Shown one piece after another: positions 1 to 5,008 of a stretch of DNA of 5,992 nt. Origin of the DNA: Lachnospiraceae bacterium (lineage in GTDB: Bacteria > Bacillota > Clostridia > Lachnospirales > Lachnospiraceae). The notes below the pieces were generated by a model that saw only the letters and a list, made by a program, of their open reading frames with translations, was not told where the DNA came from and did not search any database. The stretch is from positions 1-5,992 of the forward strand of contig VSNM01000157.1 in the NCBI GenBank assembly GCA_009774245.1, read 5' to 3'. Position 1 is the stretch's first letter. The number at the start of each line of letters is the position of its first letter. The position numbers and the translations under genes are program-made.

Positions 1-95
1 TAGTAGAAGTATATCAAAACTTACGTTCTAATGCAACCCTTTTTGTTTTATCAACCCATTTATTAACTAACACCAAAATTATTAGGGGTGATGTC

Positions 96-335
96 ATGGC
101 AGAACGTGTGAATCAATACCGCAATCCTTTAATTGGTTCAAATATTAAAAGATTGCGGCAGGAAAGAAAAATGAAAGCTACAGAAGTTGTTGCAAAATTA
201 CAATTACTCGAAGTACCAATTACGCGAGGAACATTTTCAAAAGTTGAAAACGGCTACAACAATCCATCGGTTGATCTCCTGATTGCTTTAACCCAGATTT
301 ATAAATGTGACTTCAATGCATTTTTTGAGAGATAG
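96..335 (+). CDS. XRE-family helix-turn-helix DNA-binding protein
   Basis: A 79-residue protein made almost entirely of one XRE/Cro-type helix-turn-helix domain (about residues 13-75). The visible signature is IGSNIKRLRQERK, then TFSKVENGYNNPSVDLL, then an ALTQIYKC helix. This is the usual pattern of a helix pair, recognition helix and 'E-G...P....L..ia..y' scaffold. No sensor, dimerisation or protease domain is attached, so it is a minimal repressor-like protein acting on DNA in the cytoplasm. The start is supported by AGGGGTGA at 84-91 just upstream of ATG 96. A terminator-like hairpin follows about 45 bases after the stop, so it is probably transcribed alone. Its operator and target are unknown. 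Regulation of the downstream Fic gene is possible, but the two are 516 bases apart and have separate signals. The family call is firm; the role is not known. Confidence 0.88.
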   Translation: MAERVNQYRNPLIGSNIKRLRQERKMKATEVVAKLQLLEVPITRGTFSKVENGYNNPSVDLLIALTQIYKCDFNAFFER

Positions 336-378
336 AGACAGATTTATGATGTCAAAGGTGTAAATTATAGGGTAAAGA

Positions 379-414
379 GAGGGCGTGGTATTTGCCATGC
401 TCTTTTGTGTTTTT
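379..414 (+). terminator. Probable Rho-independent terminator after the XRE gene
   Basis: GAGGGCGTGG (379-388) can pair with CCATGCTCTT (395-404) in a 10-base-pair stem that includes three G-T wobbles, around a 6-base loop. It is followed by a T-rich run (403-414) interrupted by two G residues. It lies 44 bases after the stop of the XRE gene, in the right orientation to end that transcript. Confidence 0.6.
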
Positions 415-421
415 ATGCACA

Positions 422-464
422 GCCCCGTGCAGAGGAAAGATGCCGCTAAGGCGGCGCACGGGGC
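422..464. repeat. GC-rich nested inverted repeat
   Basis: GCCCCGTGC (422-430) is perfectly complementary to GCACGGGGC (456-464). Inside it, GCCGC (442-446) pairs with GCGGC (451-455) around a TAAG loop. The result is a stem with a second stem stacked under it and an unpaired purine-rich left side (AGAGGAAAGAT). No T-run follows, so it is not a terminator. It stands out as a GC-rich island in AT-rich DNA and sits 21 bases before the palindromic element, of which it could be a companion part. Confidence 0.6.
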
Positions 465-485
465 GCGCGGCGAGTAGGGGAAAGG

Positions 486-650
486 CTAGTACAACGTTTT
501 CTTAATCCTTATATACTAAGTGCTTGATACTTGCGTCAGTGCAAGGCGGAGGAAGGAAGCGATGCGGTGGCATCGTTGACTGACGACAACGCGGCAATGA
601 CACAAATAGCGAGTGCTTAGTATATGAAGAATTAAAAAATGTTGTACTAG
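486..650. repeat. 165-bp long palindromic element (MITE-like or dispersed repeat)
   Basis: The element starts with CTAGTACAAC (486-495) and ends with its exact reverse complement GTTGTACTAG (641-650). The outer 57 bases of the two arms (486-542 and 594-650) match at 45 positions when one is inverted, including a perfect 10-base block ATATACTAAG. The centre closes with CGATGC (560-565), loop GGTG and GCATCG (570-575). The 15-20 bases between these parts pair poorly. No transposase is encoded inside. The shape fits a non-autonomous miniature transposable element or a palindromic intergenic repeat that folds into a hairpin as DNA or RNA. No target duplication longer than the CTAG ends themselves is visible. 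Assignment to a known family cannot be made from this sequence alone. Confidence 0.7.
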
Positions 651-663
651 GAATTGACACTGC

Positions 664-774
664 TTCCGATATTAGAGACGCGAAAAGCGTGATGCAGCAA
701 GTAAAAATCCATTTGCGCCACGAACGAAGTTCGTATTGCAATTTTTGCATGGATAATATAAAGTCATCGGAAAG
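664..774. repeat. Segment with nested inverted repeats, possible structured RNA or decayed repeat
   Basis: TTCCGAT (664-670) is complementary to ATCGGAA (768-774) and encloses two further stems. One is ACGC/GCGT (678-681 with 687-690). The other is ATCCAT/ATGGAT (707-712 with 749-754), which itself contains the hairpin ACGAAC-GAA-GTTCGT (720-734). Together these give a plausible branched fold of about 110 bases directly after the palindromic element. I do not recognise a known riboswitch or small RNA. It could be the 3' part of the same repeat or the remains of another one. Confidence 0.4.
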
Positions 775-784
775 AAAAATCCAA

Positions 785-813
785 TGGCTTTTATAGTAGA
801 GAAGTGATATAAT
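785..813 (+). promoter_or_regulatory. Extended -10 promoter of the Fic gene
   Basis: TGATATAAT (805-813) is a perfect extended -10 element (TGnTATAAT). The -35 position at 17-base spacing is only TGGCTT (785-790), a weak match, which is common when the -10 is extended. Transcription would start near 820, about 30 bases before the Fic start codon. Confidence 0.6.
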
Positions 814-851
814 ATGGAGGAAATAAAAAGTGGATAGTTTTAGGAGAAGAA

Positions 852-1514
852 ATGGAAGCAAAATATAATATGACTCAAGAAGAAAATATTTTTCTTGCAA
901 AACGGAATATAGTAGATTATATATGGAAAAGTGCTAATCTTGAAGGAATTGGCGTAACATATCCAGATACACAGGCAATCTACAATGGAATGTCGGTATC
1001 TGGATATACAATAGAAGATATCAATGCAGTAAATGACTTAAAGCATGCCTGGCAGTTTTTACTTGAAAATATTAACGAAGAAATAAATTTAGAATTTATT
1101 AAGAAAGTTCATGTTCTATTAGGAAAATATACTATAATAAATGCAGGAATGTTTAGACGTGATGAGGTAAGAATAGGAGGCACTGATTGGATACCTGAAT
1201 TGCCAGATGAAAAGAAAGTTAATGATGATATATTTGAGATATTAGAAAACAAAGCATCTCCATTAGATAAGGCGTTGGATATAACATTATATTTAATGAG
1301 GGCACAATTATTTTATGATGGAAATAAAAGAATCGCAATGCTTATAGGAAATAAAATAATGATCGAAAATGGACAGGGAATTATATCAGTCATACAAAGA
1401 GATATAAAAGATTTTTATAGATTGTTAGTACTGTATTATGAAACTGATAATAAATCAGAAATCAAACAGTTTTTATATAATAATTGTATAGATGGAATGA
1501 AATTTAGTGTATAA
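852..1514 (+). CDS. Fic-domain protein with altered catalytic motif
   Basis: A 220-residue single-domain Fic protein. Active Fic enzymes transfer AMP or another nucleotide phosphate to protein hydroxyl groups, using the motif HPFxxGN(G/K)R. Here residues 152-160 read QLFYDGNKR: Phe154, Asp156, Gly157, Asn158 and Arg160 are kept, but the catalytic His is Gln (codon CAA). The GMFRRDEVRIGG segment (99-110) is the usual substrate-binding flap. Near the N-terminus SANLEG (27-32) matches the inhibitory-helix motif (S/T)xxxE(G/N), so the layout is that of a class II, self-inhibited Fic protein. The start is set by AGGAG at 842-846, five bases before ATG 852. The gene is much more AT-rich than the cluster downstream, which suggests recent acquisition. 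No separate antitoxin is visible. It may be inactive as an AMP transferase, or belong to a subfamily that uses Gln; the family call is firm, the activity is open. Confidence 0.87.
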   Translation: MEAKYNMTQEENIFLAKRNIVDYIWKSANLEGIGVTYPDTQAIYNGMSVSGYTIEDINAVNDLKHAWQFLLENINEEINLEFIKKVHVLLGKYTIINAGMFRRDEVRIGGTDWIPELPDEKKVNDDIFEILENKASPLDKALDITLYLMRAQLFYDGNKRIAMLIGNKIMIENGQGIISVIQRDIKDFYRLLVLYYETDNKSEIKQFLYNNCIDGMKFSV

Positions 1515-1636
1515 TATAAAACTACGAAATTTCTTGAGAGTAAAAAGATATAGTATCTAAAAGTGCTGTAATTGCAAAAGTCTAAAAACAAAGGTTGATG
1601 GTAAAGCTGAGAATTAGTAAAATAGGGAGGATTTAC

Positions 1637-1954
1637 ATGGAGAAGTCTGCTTTTGACAAAATATACGAGGTGGTGAAACAGATTCCATATGGGCAGGTGG
1701 CCACATATGGACAGGTAGCCGCGCTAGCAGGGAATAAGCGATGGGCAAGAGTGGTTGGTTACGCGCTGCATGTCAATCCTGATCCTGACAATATTCCCTG
1801 TTACCGCGTTGTCAACAAGGAAGGTAGGGTATCGGATGCGTTTGCATTCGGGGGCGGCAACCGCCAGGTGGAGCTGTTGAAGGCAGAGGGGGTGGAGTTT
1901 GCAGGCGACTGCGTGAAAATGACACAGTATCAGTGGGAAAGACCGATATACTAA
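1637..1954 (+). CDS. MGMT-family (Ogt/Atl-like) DNA alkyltransferase-related protein
   Basis: A 105-residue protein matching the C-terminal DNA-binding and active-site domain of O6-alkylguanine-DNA alkyltransferases, without the N-terminal domain. IPYGQVATYGQVAALAG (16-32) carries the recognition-helix region with Tyr24. RVVGYAL (38-44) carries the arginine finger Arg38. IPCYRVV (53-59) holds Cys55 at the methyl-acceptor position (family motif PCHRV). Small alkyltransferase-like (Atl) proteins usually have Trp or Ala here, so the kept Cys leaves room for real repair activity, although His is replaced by Tyr. I chose ATG 1637 because AGGGAGG (1624-1630) lies six bases upstream and the homologous fold begins there. 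An in-frame ATG at 1595 would add 14 residues and has no good ribosome binding site. It is the first gene of the compact cluster, 24 bases before the NifX-like gene. Confidence 0.85.
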   Translation: MEKSAFDKIYEVVKQIPYGQVATYGQVAALAGNKRWARVVGYALHVNPDPDNIPCYRVVNKEGRVSDAFAFGGGNRQVELLKAEGVEFAGDCVKMTQYQWERPIY

Positions 1955-1978
1955 ATTTATTAGGAAGGAAGAGAAAAA

Positions 1979-2416
1979 ATGAAAATTGCAGTAACATACG
2001 AGGATGGAATGGTTTTTCAGCATTTTGGACACACACAACAGTTTAAGATCTATGATGTCGAGAATGGCGTCATTCAGAGGGAACAGGTGGTAGATACACA
2101 GGGAAGCGGTCACGGAGCACTCGCGGGATTTCTGACAGAGTACGGTGTCGATACATTGCTTTGCGGCGGGATTGGCGGCGGGGCGCAGAATGCGCTTGCA
2201 TCCGCCGGAATACAGCTTTACGGAGGGATCTCCGGTGATGCGGACGGGGCGGTGCAGGCATTTCTGGCAGGGACACTTGTTTATAACCCTGATGTGCATT
2301 GTGACCATCATGATCATGAGCACGGAGAAGGACATTCCTGCGGCGGCCATTCCGGGCATGGGGAAGGACACTCCTGCGGCGGGAACCATGACTGTCATGG
2401 AGATAAGAGCTGTTGA
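1979..2416 (+). CDS. NifX/NifB-like (dinitrogenase iron-molybdenum cofactor family) protein with His/Cys-rich tail
   Basis: A 145-residue protein in two parts. Residues 1-105 form the NifX/NifB C-terminal-type fold of the dinitrogenase Fe-Mo cofactor family: MKIAVTYEDG at the start, FGHTQQFKIYDV (16-27), a central VDTLLCGGIGGGAQNAL (57-73) and a GDADGAVQAFLAG helix. Residues 106-145 form a tail dominated by His, Cys, Asp and Gly, including two copies of HGEGHSCGG. The fold is known to hold metal-sulfur clusters or their precursors; stand-alone copies occur widely in anaerobes without nitrogenase, and their role is not settled. The tail is likely to bind Ni, Zn, Fe or a similar metal (inferred from composition). 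No nitrogenase gene is present, so a role in nitrogen fixation is unlikely from this context. AGGAAGGAAGAG precedes ATG 1979 and the gene sits 24 bases after the MGMT-like gene, which suggests cotranscription. Confidence 0.85.
   Translation: MKIAVTYEDGMVFQHFGHTQQFKIYDVENGVIQREQVVDTQGSGHGALAGFLTEYGVDTLLCGGIGGGAQNALASAGIQLYGGISGDADGAVQAFLAGTLVYNPDVHCDHHDHEHGEGHSCGGHSGHGEGHSCGGNHDCHGDKSC
2321..2383 (+). repeat. Duplicated 27-base coding unit (HGEGHSCGG) in the metal-binding tail
   Basis: Bases 2321-2347 and 2357-2383 encode the same nine residues, HGEGHSCGG, separated by HSG. The two DNA copies differ at only a few positions (first codon, second codon, His codon and last codon), so the tail has grown by local duplication inside the NifX-like gene. 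Confidence 0.8.
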
Positions 2417-2445
2417 GAAAAAAAGAATAAGGATGTGTGTACGAA

Positions 2446-2712
2446 ATGGTCAGAAAGCATTTTCGGTTTAAGGGCAGAGTGCAGGGTGTGGGATTCCGCT
2501 ATCGGGCGAAGTATGCGGCAAACGGTATGGGGATTACAGGCTGGGCAAAAAATGAGTACGACGGTTCTGTCGAGATGGAGGCGCAGGGAACGGAGGAAGC
2601 GATCAACCAGATGCTGGTGATGATCAACAGGAGCGACTACATTGTGATCGATTCAATTGAGTCAGAGGAGATACCGCTTGAGGAGGACGAGCGCTCTTTT
2701 TATGTGAGATAA
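2446..2712 (+). CDS. acyP: Acylphosphatase
   Basis: A small acylphosphatase, the enzyme that hydrolyses the carboxyl-phosphate bond of acyl phosphates in the cytoplasm. The family signature is complete: GRVQGVGFRY (10-19 from ATG 2446) with catalytic Arg18, then GITGWAKN (29-36) with catalytic Asn36. The rest has the normal ferredoxin-like fold length (88 residues against about 90 for the family) and ends SFYVR. The start is uncertain. AAGGA (2429-2433) is 12 bases from ATG 2446 and only three from an in-frame GTG at 2437, which would add three residues (Met-Tyr-Glu). I prefer the ATG. The gene begins 29 bases after the NifX-like gene (20 if the GTG is used) and is probably in the same transcript. 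Substrates in vivo are not known for most bacterial acylphosphatases. Confidence 0.92.
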   Translation: MVRKHFRFKGRVQGVGFRYRAKYAANGMGITGWAKNEYDGSVEMEAQGTEEAINQMLVMINRSDYIVIDSIESEEIPLEEDERSFYVR

Positions 2713-2745
2713 GGCGCGCGAGGCGGCAGCAAGGAGGTAATAGAG

Positions 2746-3129
2746 ATGGAGTTATCAAAATACTTTAAGAGTGTGATTGATCAGGAGCGATGTGCGGTTG
2801 TTATCTGCAGCCTGGAGCATGAGATTATTTATATGAATCCGGCTGCTGTGATGCGGTATGCGAAGCGGGGCGGACAGGCTCTTGTGGGGCAGAGTCTGCT
2901 CAGCTGTCACAATCCGCAGTCGGCTGAGATGATCAGGAAGGTGATCGCATGGTTTGCAGAAAGCGCAGAGCACAATATGATTTACACCTCCCGCAATGAA
3001 AAGGAAAACAAGGATGTGTATATGGTTGCGCTGCGCGATGACGATGGCCGCCTGATTGGATACTATGAGAAACACGAATATCGGAATCAGGAGACGGCGA
3101 AGCTGTATGATTTTGGCAGATCATTATGA
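2746..3129 (+). CDS. Stand-alone PAS-domain protein
   Basis: A 127-residue protein that appears to be a single PAS sensor domain. The PAS beta-strand start is visible as RCAVVICSLEHEIIYMNPAAV (15-35). It is followed by GQSLLSCHNPQS (48-59), a helix with AEMIRKVIAWF (60-70), and the final strands DVYMVALRDDDGRLIGYYEKHEY (90-112). The CHNPQS stretch resembles the CHPPxS motif in the PAS domain that accompanies DUF438/hemerythrin-type proteins; a role for this Cys-His in ligand or metal binding is only a guess. There is no kinase, HTH or GGDEF output domain, so it must act through a partner. The strong AAGGAGG before ATG 2746 fixes the start. It lies 33 bases after the acylphosphatase gene and directly before the redox-GGDEF-EAL fusion gene, which is an attractive candidate partner. 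Confidence 0.8.
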   Translation: MELSKYFKSVIDQERCAVVICSLEHEIIYMNPAAVMRYAKRGGQALVGQSLLSCHNPQSAEMIRKVIAWFAESAEHNMIYTSRNEKENKDVYMVALRDDDGRLIGYYEKHEYRNQETAKLYDFGRSL

Positions 3130-3162
3130 AAAGAGTGATTGATAAAATTTACCAAAAAATGG

Positions 3163-3192
3163 TTGTGGAGTACGCGTGTGTTAGTATATAAT
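3163..3192 (+). promoter_or_regulatory. Probable promoter for the redox-GGDEF-EAL gene
   Basis: A perfect TATAAT (3187-3192) lies 18 bases after TTGTGG (3163-3168), a partial -35 match, in the only sizeable gap (111 bases) of the cluster. Transcription would start about 40 bases before the TTG start of the fusion gene. It gives the signalling gene its own expression in addition to read-through from the upstream operon. Confidence 0.5.
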
Positions 3193-3240
3193 GATGATAT
3201 AGTATAAAAATGGAAACATTTTTGGAAAGGGGATATTGCA

Positions 3241-4992
3241 TTGACACATATAGAAAAAGCAACTGATTTCCTGATGCAGGGATTTCACTGCTCACAGGCG
3301 CTCACAGGGGCATTTGCGGAGGAATTTGGATACAGTCTCAAAAATGTAATGAAGATCAGTACCTGTTTTGGCGGCGGTATGCACAGGGGAGAGCTGTGCG
3401 GCTGCGTCACGGCGGCTGCAATGATCTTCGGTATGGCGTTTGGGTTGTACGATCCGCAGGATAAGGAGCTTGAATCGTTTGGATATAAAAATGCAGATGA
3501 ATTTTATTATCGTTTCCAGGAGAGGATGGGAGGAAAGACGCTCTGCAAAGAGATTCTCGGCAAGGATTTCTCAAAGCCCGACGAGCTTGTCACGATTCGC
3601 AAGGAAGGACTGGTCAAAAAAGTATGTCCGCATGTTCTGCAGGTAAGTATAGAGATCATAGAAGATATGCTGAGGCGGCAGGAGGAGGAAGGTCTGTATG
3701 TGCGCTTCAGCGCTGCAGATTTCGAGGATACAGAGAAGCTGCAGACAGTGATCAAGAATGTGAACAGACAAAACAGGTTTCGCGGCAATGTGCATGAACT
3801 GCTTCGTTCTTCGGACAAAAAGATCGGGTTTATACAGTTTGATGTCAGGCGTTTCAAGATTATCAATGACCTCTACGGTGAGAAGTTTGGCGATGAGGTG
3901 CTGTTCTATATCAAGGATAATCTCAAGAAGCTGTGCAATGACAGACAGTTTTTCATTAACCTTAGAAGCGATGTATTTATGGTGGTTACGGAGTATGACG
4001 ATGACGGGGAGCTTCTGGGCTTTATCCGTAAGATTGAAGAGACGTCTGCCTCCTTCAAGGATGTAAAGCTGCAGCTTGCTTTTGGTGTGTACTCCGTAGA
4101 TGATAAGGAGATGGAGATACGTCAGATGGAGGACAGAGCGGCGATGGCGAGGACAGCGGCAAAGGAAAATGTCGTTTCCAATGTGATCTTTTACGAGGAG
4201 CAGTTTAAGGAGTTTCTCTACACCCGCAAATTTATCGAGGAAAATATGCACTCTGCCATTGAGGAGAAACAGTTTAAGATGTATCTGCAGCCGAAGTACA
4301 GCATATCCCGGAACAAGATTGTCGGTGCGGAGGCGCTTGTGCGCTGGATACACCCTGAGCGGGGTATGATCTATCCCAATGAGTTTATCCCTGTGATTGA
4401 GGAAAATGGTTTCATCAAGATGGTTGATTACTATATCTGGGAAGAAGCGAGCAAATTTATCAAGCGATGTACAGATATCGGTATCGAGGACTGTCCGGTG
4501 TCTGTAAACGTGTCAAGGCATCATCTCAAGGATACGGAATTTATGTTTGTCCTGATGGATGATATCAAGCGGCATCAAATCAAAAAGAAGCTTCTGGAGC
4601 TGGAGATCACAGAGACAGCGAATGATGAGCAGATCGGACAGGCTGCGATGCGGCTGAAGCTTGATGGGTTCACGCTGCTGATGGATGATTTTGGGAGCGG
4701 GTATTCCTCGCTGAATGTGCTGCTCGAGACACCGTTTGACGTGATCAAACTGGACAAGAAGTTTATGGATAACATGATGGCTTCCGACAAGGGAAAGCTG
4801 ATTCTGGAGCATATGGTTTCCATGGCTCGGGAGCTGGGGCTGGGACTTCTGGCGGAGGGCGTGGAGACGAAGGAACAGGTGGAGCTGCTGGGGAAGATCG
4901 GCTGCGACAATGTGCAGGGATATTATTTTGCCCGGCCGATGCCGGATGAGGATTTCTTTGAGCTGCTGAAAAAGGACAGAGGTATTGAATAA
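3241..4992 (+). CDS. C_GCAxxG_C_C redox domain fused to degenerate GGDEF and intact EAL (c-di-GMP phosphodiesterase)
   Basis: A 583-residue cytoplasmic protein with three parts and no membrane segment. Residues 1-140 match the putative redox-active C_GCAxxG_C_C family: GFHCSQAL with Cys17, CFGGGMHRGELCGCVTAA with Cys42, Cys53 and Cys55, then Cys102 and Cys129. Residues about 175-310 are a GGDEF-like domain (FIQFDVRRFKIINDLYG at its start) whose signature is RSDVF at 242-246, so cyclase activity is unlikely. Residues about 330-580 are an EAL domain with the expected catalytic set: EAL at 364-366, Asn423, Glu455, Asp482-Asp483, Lys503, Glu539 and Gln559; it should degrade c-di-GMP. The start is TTG 3241, with AAAGGGG eight bases upstream and an in-frame stop at 3205 that excludes any upstream ATG. 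A later Met (residue 12) would cut into the redox domain. The Cys cluster probably lets redox state or a metal centre control phosphodiesterase activity (inference). Confidence 0.9.
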   Translation: MTHIEKATDFLMQGFHCSQALTGAFAEEFGYSLKNVMKISTCFGGGMHRGELCGCVTAAAMIFGMAFGLYDPQDKELESFGYKNADEFYYRFQERMGGKTLCKEILGKDFSKPDELVTIRKEGLVKKVCPHVLQVSIEIIEDMLRRQEEEGLYVRFSAADFEDTEKLQTVIKNVNRQNRFRGNVHELLRSSDKKIGFIQFDVRRFKIINDLYGEKFGDEVLFYIKDNLKKLCNDRQFFINLRSDVFMVVTEYDDDGELLGFIRKIEETSASFKDVKLQLAFGVYSVDDKEMEIRQMEDRAAMARTAAKENVVSNVIFYEEQFKEFLYTRKFIEENMHSAIEEKQFKMYLQPKYSISRNKIVGAEALVRWIHPERGMIYPNEFIPVIEENGFIKMVDYYIWEEASKFIKRCTDIGIEDCPVSVNVSRHHLKDTEFMFVLMDDIKRHQIKKKLLELEITETANDEQIGQAAMRLKLDGFTLLMDDFGSGYSSLNVLLETPFDVIKLDKKFMDNMMASDKGKLILEHMVSMARELGLGLLAEGVETKEQVELLGKIGCDNVQGYYFARPMPDEDFFELLKKDRGIE

Positions 4993-5008
4993 ATAGGAGA
5001 GTATGGCG

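Larger units (their letters stand above)
336..851. other. Gene-free, repeat-rich stretch between the XRE and Fic genes
   Basis: I see no credible coding region on either strand here; the long minus-strand reading frame that runs through it overlaps both the palindromic repeat and the start of the Fic gene and has no family signature. The stretch holds, in order, a terminator-like hairpin (379-414), a GC-rich nested hairpin (422-464), a 165-base palindromic element (486-650), a segment with several nested inverted repeats (664-774), and the promoter of the Fic gene (785-813). Local composition swings from very GC-rich near 422-475 to AT-rich beyond 750. Confidence 0.75.

Noticed and set aside
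43..71. Promoter of the XRE gene (TTGTTT at 43-48)
   Set aside because: No acceptable -10 element at 16-18 base spacing; the true promoter may lie before the window.
502..900. Minus-strand reading frame of 132 codons
   Set aside because: Runs through the palindromic repeat, the folded segment and the Fic promoter and start; no domain signature.
1515..1636. Promoter for the MGMT-like gene
   Set aside because: TTGAGA (1534-1539) and TAGTAT (1551-1556) are only 11 bases apart; no correctly spaced pair was found, so the start of this operon's transcript is left open.
1724..2398. Long minus-strand reading frame (224 codons) opposite the MGMT-like and NifX-like genes
   Set aside because: It lies across two well-supported + strand genes, has no recognisable domain and no ribosome binding site of note; it reflects codon bias of the genes on the other strand.
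1979..2416. Nitrogen fixation gene
   Set aside because: The fold is shared by many non-nitrogenase proteins and there is no nif gene nearby.
3130..3160. Terminator after the PAS gene (ACCA/TGGT hairpin)
   Set aside because: Only a 4-base stem with no T-run after it.
3571..4353. Long minus-strand reading frame (260 codons) inside the redox-GGDEF-EAL gene
   Set aside because: Fully contained in a gene with clear domains on the + strand; its sequence shows no family signature.
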